Positions 1 through 12,086 of a DNA stretch of 64,000 bases are shown in pieces. Under the pieces are notes generated by a model. That model had not been told where the DNA came from. It saw nothing but the letters and a program-made list of their open reading frames with translations, and ran no database searches. The translations under genes and the position numbers were made by a program. Source of the stretch: Zoroaster sp. YZ-2022 (lineage: Eukaryota; Echinodermata; Asteroidea; Forcipulatida; Zoroasteridae); contig CM055828.1 in assembly GCA_029582265.1 (NCBI GenBank), positions 9,752,402 through 9,816,401 on the forward strand, in the 5' to 3' direction. The first letter of the stretch is position 1. Every line of letters begins with the position of its first letter.

Positions 1-692
1 CCCCTTCCCTTCACGGGCGAAAAACCTGGAGTTTAAGGGAATTTTTTCATTCTTTTACCGGTGATGGGGATTTTGCCAATTTTTCTAATTTTAAAAAGTT
101 TTTGGGTTTGAGTTAATCAGCCCAACCTTTTTTTAAGTTTTTACGCCCGCCGGTAATTTTTTTAAATTCTTTTTTTTCCTTTAAAAAATTTTTGAGCTTT
201 TCGCCGTATTGATCAAAATAATCTTTCAAAAGTTTATTAAATCTCCGATACCCTGAGTGGCACTTTTTTTAATTTCCTCGTGCTCACCATCAAAGCATTA
301 ACGCTGCTCATAAATTCTTTTGGGGGTTTTTTTAAAATTTTTAGGAAACCAAACGGCGTTTTTAAAAATTTTTAAAAAGCACGCTGACCGCGGTGTTTTC
401 GTTTAAAAATCTGCAGCTCTTTCTGCTGGCTTCACCCACCGAAACGGGGCTTACGTAATTCTCCGACTTTATCGTTGGAAGAAAAACAAGTCTGTTGATG
501 AACCCGTTTTTTTGGGAGCTTTTGGGTGAATTTGGGTTCCCAATATTTTTGGGGATGGGGTAAAAAATTTGCCAACTTGTTTTTTTTATCCATCGCGACA
601 TTTTTACTTTTACCGTTTTTTACCCCTTGCTGTTGCTGATTGCCCTTTTGTATATCCTCGGGGAATAATAAGCGGGGATAGTTTTCGTTCAT
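1..692 (-). pseudogene. Frameshifted unrecognised protein, Polinton-like region
   Basis: Read on the minus strand, an ATG at 692 opens a frame with a Q-rich N-terminal part (QQQQ near residue 20). It breaks near 430-560, where a second frame continues to about 362. Below 330 the coding character resumes in fragments, with a charged helical stretch containing EHEEIKKSATQGIGDL-type residues near 250-300 and a lysine-rich tail near 130-200. The pieces lie in order on one strand, which suggests a single protein of roughly 200 residues broken by indels in A, T and G runs. I do not recognise the family. The gene may continue beyond the left edge of the window. Confidence 0.3.
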
Positions 693-2027
693 CCTTTTAA
701 ATATTTATAAATATTTTTTTAACATTCTATTGGCATGGTAATTTGGAAAAATTTCCCTTTGTGTTACAAACCCAAATTTTTGCCAATTTCGCCCGGGTTA
801 GTTTTAACCCCTTTTTTTATATCCAATTTTCCAAAATGTGGTTTCATTTTAAATTTTTTTTACCTAATCAAAAATTTAAAAAGCTAACTGAGCGGATAAA
901 TTGTATTGCGATTTTGGATTGAAAATGTTTATTGTTAAACATAAAAAAAACTTTTATTCCTTTTCCGTTCTCAAAAGGGGGGGGTTTTAAACGTTTCGAG
1001 TTTAGGGGGTTCGTTTTAAGGGTTGTTTTAAATGTTGGTTCGGTTGCTTCTAAACAAAAAAGCTCCAAAACCCCAAACCCAAAAGCAATATAAAATAATT
1101 GTAATCTTTATTAACGAGTTTTTTTTTTAAAACCCTTCGCATGAGGGTTTAAACGTTTTGGGGTTTAGCGAGTTGTAGTTTTCTTTTATTAAGTTGGGGA
1201 TTTTTTTTCCCGGACTCTTTTGGGGTTTTTTTGACTTAGTGCTGGTTTGCACTGTTTTTCTTGGTTCGGAATCTCCTTGGCTTTTGCTGGGGTTTTCCAT
1301 GTTTTTATTGGGTATTAAGATAATGTTTTTTTTTTTTCTTTTTTTTTGCCGTAATAAAGGGGCTGATTGGAGGGAAAATATCGGGTATATTTCACCGTTG
1401 TATTAAGCTTTATTAATGACGGTCTTTTCTCTAAAATTTTTACCTTCATCATAAATTTTTAAATTTGGGTCAAATAAATACGATTTAAACTAAGCCCCAA
1501 TAGTTTGCGAAAACGTTATAATGGCGCTCCCTAAAGACTGAGTAATTCCCTAATTTGTTTTTTTGCGGCAAAAACCCCCCTTTGCTGCTAAAAGCCAATA
1601 TCAACGCAGTTCTTTGAAAATTTTTTGGGTCTCCCCCTATTCGCCCATAAAAAGGCTTTTTTTAAATAAGCTATCTTTTGATATTTTCGTTAATGTGGCG
1701 CTGTATTTTTTTTTAATTTTGTACTTCTTCCATTTATTTCATAGAAGAAAAATGATTAAATTTTTTAAAAAAATATAAGAACCAATATTTTTTTTTAGAA
1801 AACCCCCGGGTTTTTAAAAAGCTGTTAAGTTTTCTTTAATTTTTTATGTTCAGCATCTATACTATGGTATAATTTTATTTTTTAAATTTTTTTTAAATAC
1901 TTGTCCAATTCTTGTCTTTCTTTGGGGGATTTAAGTTGGTTAAATTATATAAAATCATTTACTGTTCCAGAATTAAAATCGTTCAGCATTCATTTTATAA
2001 ATATGCAAAAATATTTTTTAAATTTTA

Positions 2028-2235
2028 TTAACCTATGGGTAACCTATGGGAACCGGTGACCCCCCAACCTTTTGGTAATCTAAGGAACCTGAGAATCTGA
2101 GTTGCCCCTAACCTTGGGTAACCATGGGTATTCCCTTGAAGGGGAAACCCTATGGGTTTTCCCCCTTGACCTATGGTAACCTGGTTTATTACCTTATGGG
2201 AATTCCCCCCAAACTTGGTAATCCCGTCCGTATTT
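2028..2235. repeat. Degenerate minisatellite of GGTAACCTATG-type units
   Basis: The block repeats variants of an 11-12 base word (ACCTATGGGTA, ACCTTGGGTAACC, CCTATGGTAACC). The core GGTNACC is its own reverse complement, so both strands carry the same word. It lies in a non-coding-looking part of the element and is sharply different from the AT-rich flanks. Confidence 0.6.
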
Positions 2236-2572
2236 CATAACGGTGGCTGACCCGTTTTAAAATTAATTTAATGTTTAACCTTTTAATTTTCATAAATTTT
2301 TATTCTCAATCGAGTTGGTATAAATATTTTTTTAAGACAATTTTATTTTCTTTCTAAATAAACCCATTTGAGTTGTTCTCTAAAATTTTTAAATCTATTA
2401 TATTTTTAGAAGTACCCAACGTTGTAGTGTTCCCGCAAAAAGCCAATTGAGTAATCATACATTTATTATTTTTCCTTTTTTTTTATATAAAATGTTTATT
2501 CGCTGAAATTTCCTTTAAAAAAAACGCTTTTTTTTTAAATTCTAAAAATTTTTTTCCCTATTCGGGTATGGT

Positions 2573-2818
2573 TTAAATGTTAAACGTTTTTCGTTTAAAA
2601 CCCCATTTTCTTTTTTTTCCATCATTTTGTGGTAGAAAAAATTTTTTTTCAAAATTTAAAATATTCTTTTTGTAATAAATTTTAAAAAATTCAGTTTTAC
2701 CCACCCCGTTTGCCCCAAATTGCAGCGTGGGATATTTAAGTAACTTTTTCTTTTTAATTTTAAAACGTTTTTTTAAATAACGCCCCATTGGGGGATTTCT
2801 AATATTTATTCGCGCCAT
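2573..2818 (-). CDS. Unrecognised ORF with a P-loop-like motif
   Basis: An 81-codon minus-strand frame starts with a basic N-terminus (about residues 1-30, rich in R and K). Near residues 35-42 it has GANGVGKT, which fits the Walker A pattern G-x4-G-K-T. No Walker B aspartate or other ATPase motif follows, and the rest is lysine-rich. A packaging ATPase is expected in Polinton-like elements, but one short motif is weak evidence. The motif is encoded by G and A runs that are error-prone here. Minus-strand coding signal continues patchily upstream to about 3.9 kb. Confidence 0.25.
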   Translation of the reverse strand: MARINIRNPPMGRYLKKRFKIKKKKLLKYPTLQFGANGVGKTEFFKIYYKKNILNFEKKFFLPQNDGKKRKWGFKRKTFNI

Positions 2819-3998
2819 GATAATAAAAAATCATTTTAAATTTAACCCCCCTCGGCTTCTTTTTTAATTTAATGGTAATTCCCTTCAGACAAATTTTTTA
2901 CCTCTTCCCCCGTGTAAACATTATCTTCGTTCAAATCAAAATAAACCTTTTCGATTAAATAAAAATTGATAGTTTAAAGTTGATAAATCTGACTACAACT
3001 CGTATAGCGTGTTGTTTTTTCAATCCCAAATATTTTGAAATCTCTTCCCATTGTTGATATCTTTTTTATTCCAAATTGATTGGAACACCTTCGATATAAT
3101 ACTAAATTTTTTTATTTTTGGATTATAAAACTTTTGCTTTCTTTCCCTCGGGGTTTTTTGAAAAAACTATTCCTTTCTTTTTTGTGGGGTATTTTAAATT
3201 TATATTCCCATTGTTCTTTTTTTTGTCTGTTACGTTGTCTCATACGCGATCAAACAATATATTTCTATCGCTGTATTTATTTCTTTTTTCACGAGTTCCT
3301 TTAACAACCTCAAACAAAAAAATTCCACTTTTAACAAATTTTGGGGATCGTGGTGCGATCACATTTTCTTTTTTAAAAACAGTTCGTAAGTCAATCGTCT
3401 CCGATGCCCGACGATAGTAAAGGGTTTATGATCGGTCAACAATTAAAATCCCGCGGAAATTTAAAATATTTTTATCGCGTCTGCGATAGCTTTTCCGCTC
3501 CACCGTTGCCCGCGGGGAAATTTTCGCTGCGTCTATTCTCATTTATTACGTTTTTGTTTCGATTCCTTTACCTAAATTTTCCCTGATCTTTTTGGGCAAC
3601 CATTCGTCTTTGTAACAATTGAATACATCCCATCGTCAAACTAAATATTTCATTTCCTTCCCTTTAATGATTATGTGTTTGATAGTCACCGATTTTTACC
3701 CAAAGTTCTATTTTCATCTTGACGCTCGGTTCAATGTTGGTAAGCGTTGTATTCGGAACGATGACGTCGTTCATTCCCCAAATTTTGGAAAAAGAAGCAA
3801 CAATTGATTTTCGTTTATGGTACTCGGTTGTTTGTAAGACGACTTTTGGGACCTTTTTTTGCCTCAGGGTTTCTTATTTCCCGTTTGGATCTAGCGTATC
3901 TCCTCGTATTTCGTCATATTTAACGTTGTTAAATATAATAATTTTTTTTATAATCTACGTAAAAATTATTTAACTCTTTTATGTGTTGTTGATTATAA

Positions 3999-4390
3999 AT
4001 GGTGTCTGTAGCGATGATGGTTGGAGGTGCGGTAATTAATGCGTTGCGTTTTCCGGATCAATTTTTTAATAATTTACGTGGTAATGACGCGGGCAAAAAC
4101 GTGACACGAAGCGTTGAACATCTTTCGAAACAGAGACGAATTTGTAAAAAAAGTTTAAAATATATAGATTATTTAAATGAGAAAATACAAAAGAATCGGG
4201 CGATAAGAACGTTTTAAAAACATTAACGAAACGACAAGAATATTCCGGGGTTACCCAAAAAGAGTAAATTTCCTCTCGTTTTCGCAGAACCGGGTTAAAA
4301 ATTTTACGTTCAGCGAAGATCAAAAACAGGAAAATTGTATTTATCATTATTGGTATGGTGTAGTTGGTTTCGCGGTTATAGTTTTTAAAA
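3999..4390 (+). pseudogene. Small membrane protein of Polinton/adintovirus type, frameshifted
   Basis: The frame opens with MVSVAMMVGGAVINAL, a short glycine-rich hydrophobic start. A basic, helical central part follows (residues about 35-70, rich in K, R and Q). The open frame stops at 4,217. In shifted frames, coding character continues to about 4,390, with an SEDQK-like stretch near 4,315 and then a hydrophobic segment that could be a C-terminal membrane span. From memory, proteins with this start and a C-terminal hydrophobic tail recur in Polinton- and adintovirus-like elements, usually at 130-150 residues. The function is unknown to me. It lies directly upstream of the next frame on the same strand, as expected for neighbouring genes of one element. 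Confidence 0.5.
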
Positions 4391-4404
4391 TAAAGGTGTT
4401 ATAA

Positions 4405-5570
4405 AATGGAAGGAAAGGGGGAAACCCTTTTGAAAAAGGGCCCCAAAGTTTAATCAACCCGAAAAAACGAATATTTGGATGATGAAATGGTCAACAACTT
4501 GGGGATATTCCCATGGAACAAAAACCCTTTTTGTACCGATTTTTTTCTCAAAGAAACAAGCCTTAGGGTTTGATTAAGTTTTTGATAATGAAAAAAATAC
4601 ATCTATAAAAGACTATAATGATTTTGGGAAAAATTAGAAAAACCAAAAAAATATGCTCTATTTTAAAAGGTGAAAAAAAATACTTTTAAATAAAAAAAGG
4701 AAAAGGTTTCTTTTGTTAAAATTTCCTAAGGTTAGTGGTTTAACTAGGGCGATTTTACCTTACCGAAAAGAACAAAGGTATTAAAAAGTTTAAAAAAGAA
4801 CGAGAGGGGGGTAAAGATTACCCGCCTACCGCTTTGGAAAAAACTAAAAATGAAGAAGCTTCAATGGGGGATGAAACTTTTCGAGATCAAGACCAAACAA
4901 ATTAAATATAGAATGGGGAAAATGTTGGGGTCAAAAGACTTACTAAATCGGGGGGAAAATTAAATCTTTTAACTAAAAAAAATAGTAACCAAAAAAATCT
5001 CTGATCGAAAAATTAATTGTTGATGCAGAAGAAAGAGGATATAATGTTGATGAAAAAAATAAACAAAACTTGGGAAACTAAACGATGAAAAAAAAGTTTA
5101 ATAGACAAATTGATCGATTACGTTCTCCGGTCAAATTAATAGAATTAAAACTGTTTTTAAAATTTTGGAAAAGACTTACGTTGGGGGAAAAATTAAAAAA
5201 TTTATTTAGAGAACAAGGTGTAACGATTATCAGTATATTAACAGTTTTGATGACCATTGCTTTTATAGTCAAATCGTCTTGGGTTTCCAAAACCCATTAC
5301 ACAGAACCAACTCCACAAAACTCCACAACCCCGAGTGGTGGTGTAAAAAATGGATAAAAAAAAATTAAAAAAATGCCAAATATTTTCTAAACGGGAAAAG
5401 CTTTTAGCCATTATCTATATAGTAAGTTGGTTAAAAACGCTTCAACATTGTCGCGTGGACCGCGGAACATTTATTAATAATAAAGGATCGGGAAATTTTT
5501 GCTCCCCAAAAAAAGCTGACGCGATAGGGGTTTTAAAAAAATTCATAAATCATAAGTTTTCCAGCTAAAA
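4405..5570 (+). pseudogene. Larger membrane-associated element protein, frameshifted
   Basis: Plus-strand coding signal begins at the ATG near 4,405 and passes through several frames. The best preserved part is an open frame at 5,085-5,357. It contains TLGEKLKNLFREQGVT at residues 32-47, a hydrophobic span at about residues 46-62, then a P/T/S-rich linker (residues 73-85). Acidic and lysine-rich fragments lie upstream at 4,780-5,080. Just downstream, another open frame (5,350-5,568) carries a second weakly hydrophobic stretch. From memory, this order (amphipathic LREK/LFRE-type helix, membrane span, low-complexity linker, second hydrophobic region) occurs in a protein that accompanies the previous gene in Polinton-like elements. 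No function is assigned. Confidence 0.45.
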
Positions 5571-6227
5571 TCCAAAAAACCAAATATTAAAAAATTTTTT
5601 TTCTTGATGACTAATCCTTACCATCTTCTAAATTGTTGTCTTCTTTTTAATTGAATCTTCGTAATTGATTCGCCTTTTTAACAAAAGGGAAAATAGGAAA
5701 AAAAAACGGCGTTGAATTTGTATCTTTTTAATAAAGATAAACCGTTCGCGATTAATTATTTTGTATCCCGCATAATTACCTTTCGTAAATTTTATCCAGG
5801 ATCATGTATAAAATTTTTTCCGAAAAAGTTTAAAAATGCGGCTTTGTAAAAAAATCTTATATCGTTAATGAAGATTTAAATCGACCGGAGGTCTTGCTTT
5901 CTATTTTAAAAATTCGCGTCTAAAACCCTACCCCCTAAAAATGAGCTTTTGCGTGAGCCCTAAAACGCGTAAATCGTTCAACGGTGTTTTTCGTTTTCTC
6001 CAACATCCGTAAACCCTTTTGACTCGCCGATTTAAAAATTTTTACCAAGCGGCTCCTTGGTTTTGAAATAATGGATCGTATAGGGAGAGGATGATCCCCA
6101 AAACTCATTTTAGTCGCGGTTTTTTTAATAATCATAATCACTTGGGTGAAATAAGTTCAAACTCTGTTTTATAGTTGTTATTGGGTTTCCCCGATACCAT
6201 TATCATAATAATAAAGTTCCTAACCGT

Positions 6228-6617
6228 TTGAATTTAAATCTACTCTTGTTTCAATTTTTTTTGAAAAGGGGAAATTCTTTAAAATTTTTTGCGCTCACGT
6301 CTATATTTTTGGAAAAGCATTATGAAATTTTGGGAAAAATGCGGGCAGCTCATTTTTTGAGCAATCGTCAATTTGATAATAGACGTGAAACTAAAAAATC
6401 AATCATCGGGGGTTTAAAAGGTTTAAAATTTAAACCCCCCACCTCGTCGTGGCGCAGTATCCAAAAATTTTTTGATTTTGATAACATTTTTGCGGGTTGG
6501 AAAAAATCTCTACAACGTCATCGCTTTTTTAAAGGGGGCGCTTTTGTCGTTGAAAACAAAAAAACGTTAAAAAATCGTTTTTGTTTACGTAAAGTTTTTA
6601 CCAAATCACCTCGTTAA
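6228..6617 (+). CDS. Unrecognised 129-residue ORF, Polinton-like region
   Basis: This is the longest uninterrupted frame in the first 10 kb. The N-terminus is hydrophobic (residues 1-28) and the rest is strongly basic, with repeated K/R clusters and no recognised motif. The frame remains open through several homopolymers, which mildly favours real coding. The minus strand here also has open fragments, so the strand is not certain. No family is recognised. Confidence 0.25.
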   Translation: MNLNLLLFQFFLKRGNSLKFFALTSIFLEKHYEILGKMRAAHFLSNRQFDNRRETKKSIIGGLKGLKFKPPTSSWRSIQKFFDFDNIFAGWKKSLQRHRFFKGGAFVVENKKTLKNRFCLRKVFTKSPR

Positions 6618-8286
6618 AAAAAGAGAGGCCTTTTAAAATTTCCAGATTGCTCGTAGAATACGTAAAATTCTCAATGTAATGGGGAAAAATTTTAATATAA
6701 ATTTTTAAAAAAAATTATCATACGTTTGAAATCGAAATTGGTAAAAGGGGTCGTTTTTAGCTTATCATAATCCCCGGCAATTTTCGATTATATTTCACAG
6801 CGTAAACATTTTGGGGGGATATTACAACATACGTAAAAAAAAGCTAGTTCACGGTTGGTGAATCGGAAGGTGAAGTAAAATTTTCGAAGGGCCTTTTCAA
6901 CATTATCGAAATTATCGGGTTATAGCAAAAAAGGCCTTGGGTAACGTATAGAATCGATAAATCCCAAAGGTGAATAAAGTTAATATTAGCTCCAACAGGC
7001 TTAAATTTAAACGGGAGCAAATTTTTTGGGGTTGATAGCGAATTTAACCGCGGAGAATCACCAACAAAAATTTACGTACAACTTTTAAATTTTTTTCATT
7101 ATTTGGGTCAAATTTTTACGACCAAAATTTTTCAACGAAGCCTGCACAATTTTAAACTCCGCCTTTTTCGAGACCGGTGTTTGGTGAAACTGTTCAAAGT
7201 ATACAAATATTAGCAAAAAATTTCAACCGGGAAATTTTTAAAGAGTTGGTTTTCGAGTTAGAATGAAAATAAGATATACATAATCACGGTTTCCCCCTTA
7301 TTTTAAAAGAAATAATATAAATATGGCAGTATTTTCGGGCCGGTCGCGCTTACGTGCGCAACAAAATTTAAATATCGCTAGCGATGAACGAAAAAAAATT
7401 TACGAACATCACGGATATCTAAACGGATGAATTTTCAGCGATTGTTTTAAGAAAAGTCGACGTTGTACTGGAGGCACGATATTTTTTTAAAAAACCCTTT
7501 TTTTTGCGACCCGCCCACGTACTGGTATTTTCCGCGTTATTAAACCGATAGTTTCGTCACGCATTCAACGACGCGATTGCTCCCAACATTTATTATATTC
7601 CTTCCCAACGAGATGAAAAATTTCTATGATGAAATTCAACATTTAAAAAAACGAAATGTGTTTTTAAAAAACGAAACGTTGAAAGTTTTTTTTGAAGGAG
7701 TTTTTCGGTTTTAAATTAAAAAAACTGTTTAATATAAAAAATTTCAAGTTTACCATCTAATTAAATAATTTATAAATAAATGGCGTTTTGGGCCCCAGTC
7801 CTGACCAACAAACAACAGTGACAAGTTGGTGTTTTTAAAAAAAAAAAATTTTGACTTTGAAGAAACTAATTATATCAGTCCTAGTGGCTTTTACCAGATT
7901 TACCTTTTTATCATTTAATTATTTAAATAATTTAGGTTTTGAACTTTTTTTTATAAAATTAAAAAAAGTTTTAATTGACCCAAATTTTTTTTTATTCAAT
8001 TTTTAAAAAAGAATAAGGGGATAATAAATTTTTATTCTATAAAAAGTGAAAATTTGATAAGTATAATTTTCAATAAACAGTTTTCCTGGGGAAGAATTTT
8101 TTTTTAATGAACCTCGTTATTTAGAATTTTAAAATTTTTATTACAAATGTGAAAAAAAACTCTAAATTCTATTTTTAACTACCTTTTTGGGGTTGGGTAG
8201 GGAAAATCTTAAAAAAAATTAAAAAATTTTTAAAAAACTTTTCAATAAATTAAAAAATTTTTTTTATTAATAAAAATAGCAGCCTA

Positions 8287-9165
8287 TAGAATCAACGAAA
8301 TTTTATCCCCCTTTCCACCGACGAATGACGCAAAACATTTGATTCAAACAATTTACGATATTCAAAAAATTACAATCGAAATAAACGAACGGGGGGTGTA
8401 TATAAAAATATAATAAAATCATAAACCTTGTAACAACCAAAACCTGAAATTGGGGTGTATTGGGAGGATCCCTCAATACCATTCCCACGGTTGTATCATC
8501 ACCCGTTGGGTTATTTAGAAGGTTTAGCTTTGGGGTTGGGCGTCGACACTCTTTTTACCTAAAATAAATTTAAAAAAGCTAAAAACACGATGAAATAAAT
8601 TTTGCGTTGAGTAAACTCAAAACGATTAAAAACCACGTTAGTAAACTTTGACGGGTTTCATCGTCGGAAAATTTGTGCTCGTGACGAAGGCGGAAAATAT
8701 TATAAATGAAAGAAAAAACCGAGTCGCAAAAAGTGAATCAGAGGTTAAAAAACAAGTAAAAACCCGATGTCCCCACTAAAAACAGAAAAAAAAATTTTAT
8801 AGAAAAAATTTTTTGGTTTTAAAATAGCTTTTACGATAAATGGCTATTACCCTTTGTGTCAAAAAACACGTTTAAGGGGCGGGTTAAAAAAATTGATAGA
8901 CCTCCTCCGTAGCCCCAGCGGCAATTATAAAATTTTTTTTCTAAAATTCTTTCATCCCTATTGTAACAACGTTTGATTTTACTCTCACCCATTTTATCCC
9001 CTGCATTTCGTACACGAGCCCCTTTTTCTTTTTTTGCCATTTTACATCTATAACATGCAAATGGAATACTTTTTTTACAATACCCCTCGATGCATCAAGG
9101 GGAAAAACATCATCGCGAAAACTCATTCTACAACATTCGTTTTTTCCAACTAAAAAACCATTCAA
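8287..9165. other. Coding-like fragments on both strands, unassigned
   Basis: A short plus-strand stretch (about 8,287-8,410) stays open with normal-looking codon use. A minus-strand frame at 8,941-9,165 (74 codons) and an overlapping one at 8,831-9,040 have mixed, non-repetitive composition. They look like fragments of element genes cut by frameshifts. No motif is recognised, and the strand of the real gene is uncertain. Confidence 0.2.
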
Positions 9166-9594
9166 ATAAATTTTTCTTTCCCTCTTTATTATTAAACAAA
9201 TAAAATTAAATTTATTATGTCCTTTTTTAAAAATACTTAAAACCTCACCTCTCTGTAATAACCGTAAGAAAGAGTTACGCCCCCTTTTAAAATGATTCTT
9301 TTGGTAATTATTTTTCTACATTCTACAACGTGGTATTTATTTCTTTTTTAATCTGTAATTTTAACTATTCGAATACTCTATTTAAAAATTTTCAATTGTT
9401 TCAAGCGTATTTGAGTTGTTTCTTTTAGGCATCTTTTTTAAATAATATTATAATAGTTATTTTTTTTCTCCTTTTTTAAGTCTTTTTTTAAAAAACCCAA
9501 ATAGTATGTTGATGATGGGGCGATCATTGCTTTAAAAGATCTTTAGGGGTTTTTGAAATTTTAAAATTTAATTTTTTTCAATTATAGGAAAAAA

Positions 9595-10215
9595 AAAAAA
9601 TTTTTCTCAACAATTTCATTTTTTTTACAATAGATTTGGGGGCTGGGAAAAAAATGAGCTTGGTAAAACGCTCATTCAAATAAAAAAAAATTCTTACTAA
9701 AAAAACTGTGAGATTAAAAATTTTCATTGGTTTAGCTTTTTAAATAAAAAAAAAATTATTATTACCAATTTCATTTTTTTTTTGAAATTCATTTCAAAAG
9801 AAATATTCTCAACAATTTTTTTTATTACAATACATTGGGCGCTTTGAAACAATGAGCGGGAAAAAAAAGCTCTTTCAAAAAACAATTATTCTTACTAAAA
9901 ATCTTGAATTAAAATGTTTAATTCGCGTTTGCATTTAAAAAAAAACAATTATTATTCCAATTTAAAATTCATTTAAAAAAGAAGATATTCAAAAATTTCA
10001 TTTTTATTTCATTGGGGCTGAAACAATGAGCTTAGTAAAACAAGCTCATTCCCCAATAAAAAAAATTTTTTTTTTAAAAAAAATCTGTGAATTAAAAATT
10101 TTAATTTTTGCGTTTTTTAAAAAAACAATTATTATTCCCAATTTCTTTTTTTTTAAAAATTTCTTTCAAAGAAGATATTCCCCAAAGTGTTTAAAAAACC
10201 CCCCTAAAGATCATT
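9595..10215. repeat. About 185-bp tandem repeat with internal hairpin, 3+ copies
   Basis: Three to four consecutive units share the order: CAATTTCATTTTT, a CAATA/GGGGCT block, a short inverted repeat (ATGAGCTT...AAGCTCAT), a TTCTTACTAAAAATCTG block, then CAATTATTATTACC. The units start near 9,610, 9,770, 9,955 and 10,138. Clear inverted arms are seen at 10,026-10,050; other units have damaged arms. It sits at the right edge of the Polinton-like region and could be subterminal sequence of that element. Confidence 0.6.
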
Positions 10216-10449
10216 TTAAACAAGGGTGACATCATCTAACATCCCTTCGAAAATTAAAAACGATCCGGGCGATTTAAAAGGGAAGCCATCTTGAATGTAT
10301 GAAGAGTGTTGAACAGGGGCCTGTATTGCAGGAAAAATTTTTACAACGGTTTTTTTATTGACATACTTGCTTTTTTTAGCGCAGAGATATGACCCTGATT
10401 CCCCATTAAATTTTCGAAACAACAAACAGTTTCATCAAATTAACCGTAC

Positions 10450-11400
10450 TGCATGTTAAGTTCATCCCAATTTTTAAACCAGGTTAAACTTTTTGCATTG
10501 TACAAAAAACAAGAGAGAATGTTCATTAAAAAAAATGATAATGTAAAAAATAGTCTATTATTACAATAGTTTAATACTAATTTTAAATAGAAATTTTAAA
10601 ACAACATAAAAATTTCATAATAATTTAAATATATGAAATATTATATGTTCGTTACTATTATATAAATAATATTATATGGGTTCCCCTTTTTTAAACCAAA
10701 AAACTTTAAAAAAAAAAAAAAACCCAAATAATTGTTTTTTTCTGACAAAATATTTTAAAATAGTCTATGTAATATCTGTAATATAGTACGGTAATATTTT
10801 TTCAATTTTTTATTTTATCTGTTTTTTGAGAATATAAAAGGGGGAAACCCCTAAAGGTGGTTTTTTTTCAATAAGTCTTCACCCTGGTTTTTCACTGTCT
10901 TAAAATTTGGTGTAGCCCCTGTTTACCCAAACACTGAAACCCCAACGAATACCCCGCTAAAATAAGCAAGTATGTGCCCCATAAAACAAATTAAAATTTT
11001 CTTTTAAGTTGTTTTCCTGTTCACCCCTTCTACATTCAAAATGGGTCCCGTTGAAACCTGCACAATGCGATGCTTTTAATTTTTGGCCTATATGTCACGA
11101 AAAATTTAAATAAAAACACCATTTTTTGGGCGCCGATATTAAACATTGGGCAATCAGTCTGTCAAAATATTAATTACAATTTCGGGTGGGAATTTGAAAA
11201 ACGTTAAACGGTGAACCAACCTGTGGCTGGATAAGGGCCTTTCCATTTGGGGCTATTAGAACATGACAAAATGAAGTAATGATAAAAATAGCTAACAATA
11301 ATGGTTAATTAGTAGGCTAATTTTTATTGTAAACAGTTTGAGAAGGGTAACTGTGAAAATCAACCTCCTCCCCCCTCCTCCTCACATCCGTCTTACAAAT
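10450..11400. other. AT-rich intergenic sequence, nothing recognised
   Basis: The first part (to about 10,850) is very AT-rich with long A and T runs. The second part moves gradually into clean, more balanced sequence. No open frame, repeat or RNA gene is supported. Confidence 0.5.
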
Positions 11401-11760
11401 TTTCCCCCAAGAATACATACCTTTGCAAGCACTGATTAGGAAGTATCCATCATGGTGATTCCGCTGAAATCTGGTGAACAACCGGCCTCGTGTGACCGCT
11501 ACAACTCAGGGAATCTGCCTGAGCAGCCATGTTTGATTTAAAGGGCCCGTGTTGACGCTTGAGGGCGGTGTTCATGTTGTTTTGACGTACGTGCGAAGCG
11601 AAATTACAACAGGGCGCACTCATCGGAACTGAAAGCTTTGCACTAAGTACTAGTCTATTTAAATAGGGACTCGGCACAGAGCTAATAGAAATAACCGTGA
11701 CTCGGCGCAAATCATCATGATGTCATGATCCCGGGAAAAAAAATCGTAAATAAATCGAAG
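11400..11760 (+). promoter_or_regulatory. CpG-richer stretch upstream of the TMEM9-like gene
   Basis: This block is visibly richer in G+C and CpG than its surroundings (clusters around 11,480-11,500, 11,555-11,600 and 11,690-11,705). It lies about 350-650 bp before the first recognisable TMEM9 exon. It may be promoter or 5' exon sequence. No signal-peptide exon was found in it. An 86-codon minus-strand frame covers it, but it looks like a by-product of GC content. Confidence 0.25.
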
Positions 11761-12086
11761 TTCTTGTGTCAAATTATATCGTTACGATGTCTAAAGAGGA
11801 GTTTGGGCTACTTGTTTAATTTGGTATTTGTTGTGTGTGGCCGTGAGTTTGTAATTTAACATAAAATTTTTTTGTATTTCCATTTGCCTAAAGTAACACT
11901 CTACTACTACTCAGTACTCACCTAGTATTAACAAGATATCAATGTCATGATTATTATAATATTATTAGCCATATTTTATGTATAGCAAGGACGTAATGTG
12001 TGCCTCAATCTTCCTCCACTTGGCTTTGGCAATTCTCCCATTTTGTTGCCACCCTTGATTCACCAGTGTGTATTGTTTTTCCTCAG

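Larger units (their letters stand above)
1..10450. mobile_element. Broken Polinton/adintovirus-like element (tentative)
   Basis: The stretch is AT-rich and holds many short open frames on both strands: minus-strand coding signal around 1-700 and 2.5-3.9 kb, plus-strand around 4.0-5.6 and 6.2-6.6 kb. Two adjacent plus-strand frames (3,999-4,390 and 4,405-5,570) resemble small membrane proteins that I recall from Polinton/Maverick and adintovirus-like elements of invertebrates. That recall is from memory and was not searched. Gene blocks on both strands also fit that class. I could not find the hallmark polymerase B, integrase, capsid or protease motifs, and no terminal inverted repeats are visible. 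Homopolymer stutter breaks nearly every frame, so decay and sequencing error cannot be separated. It could instead be another large DNA element. Outside the entries below I see only unassignable frame fragments. Confidence 0.42.

Noticed and set aside
11450..11710. 86-codon minus-strand ORF upstream of TMEM9
   Set aside because: It lies in a CpG-richer stretch where stops are rarer and has no recognised feature.
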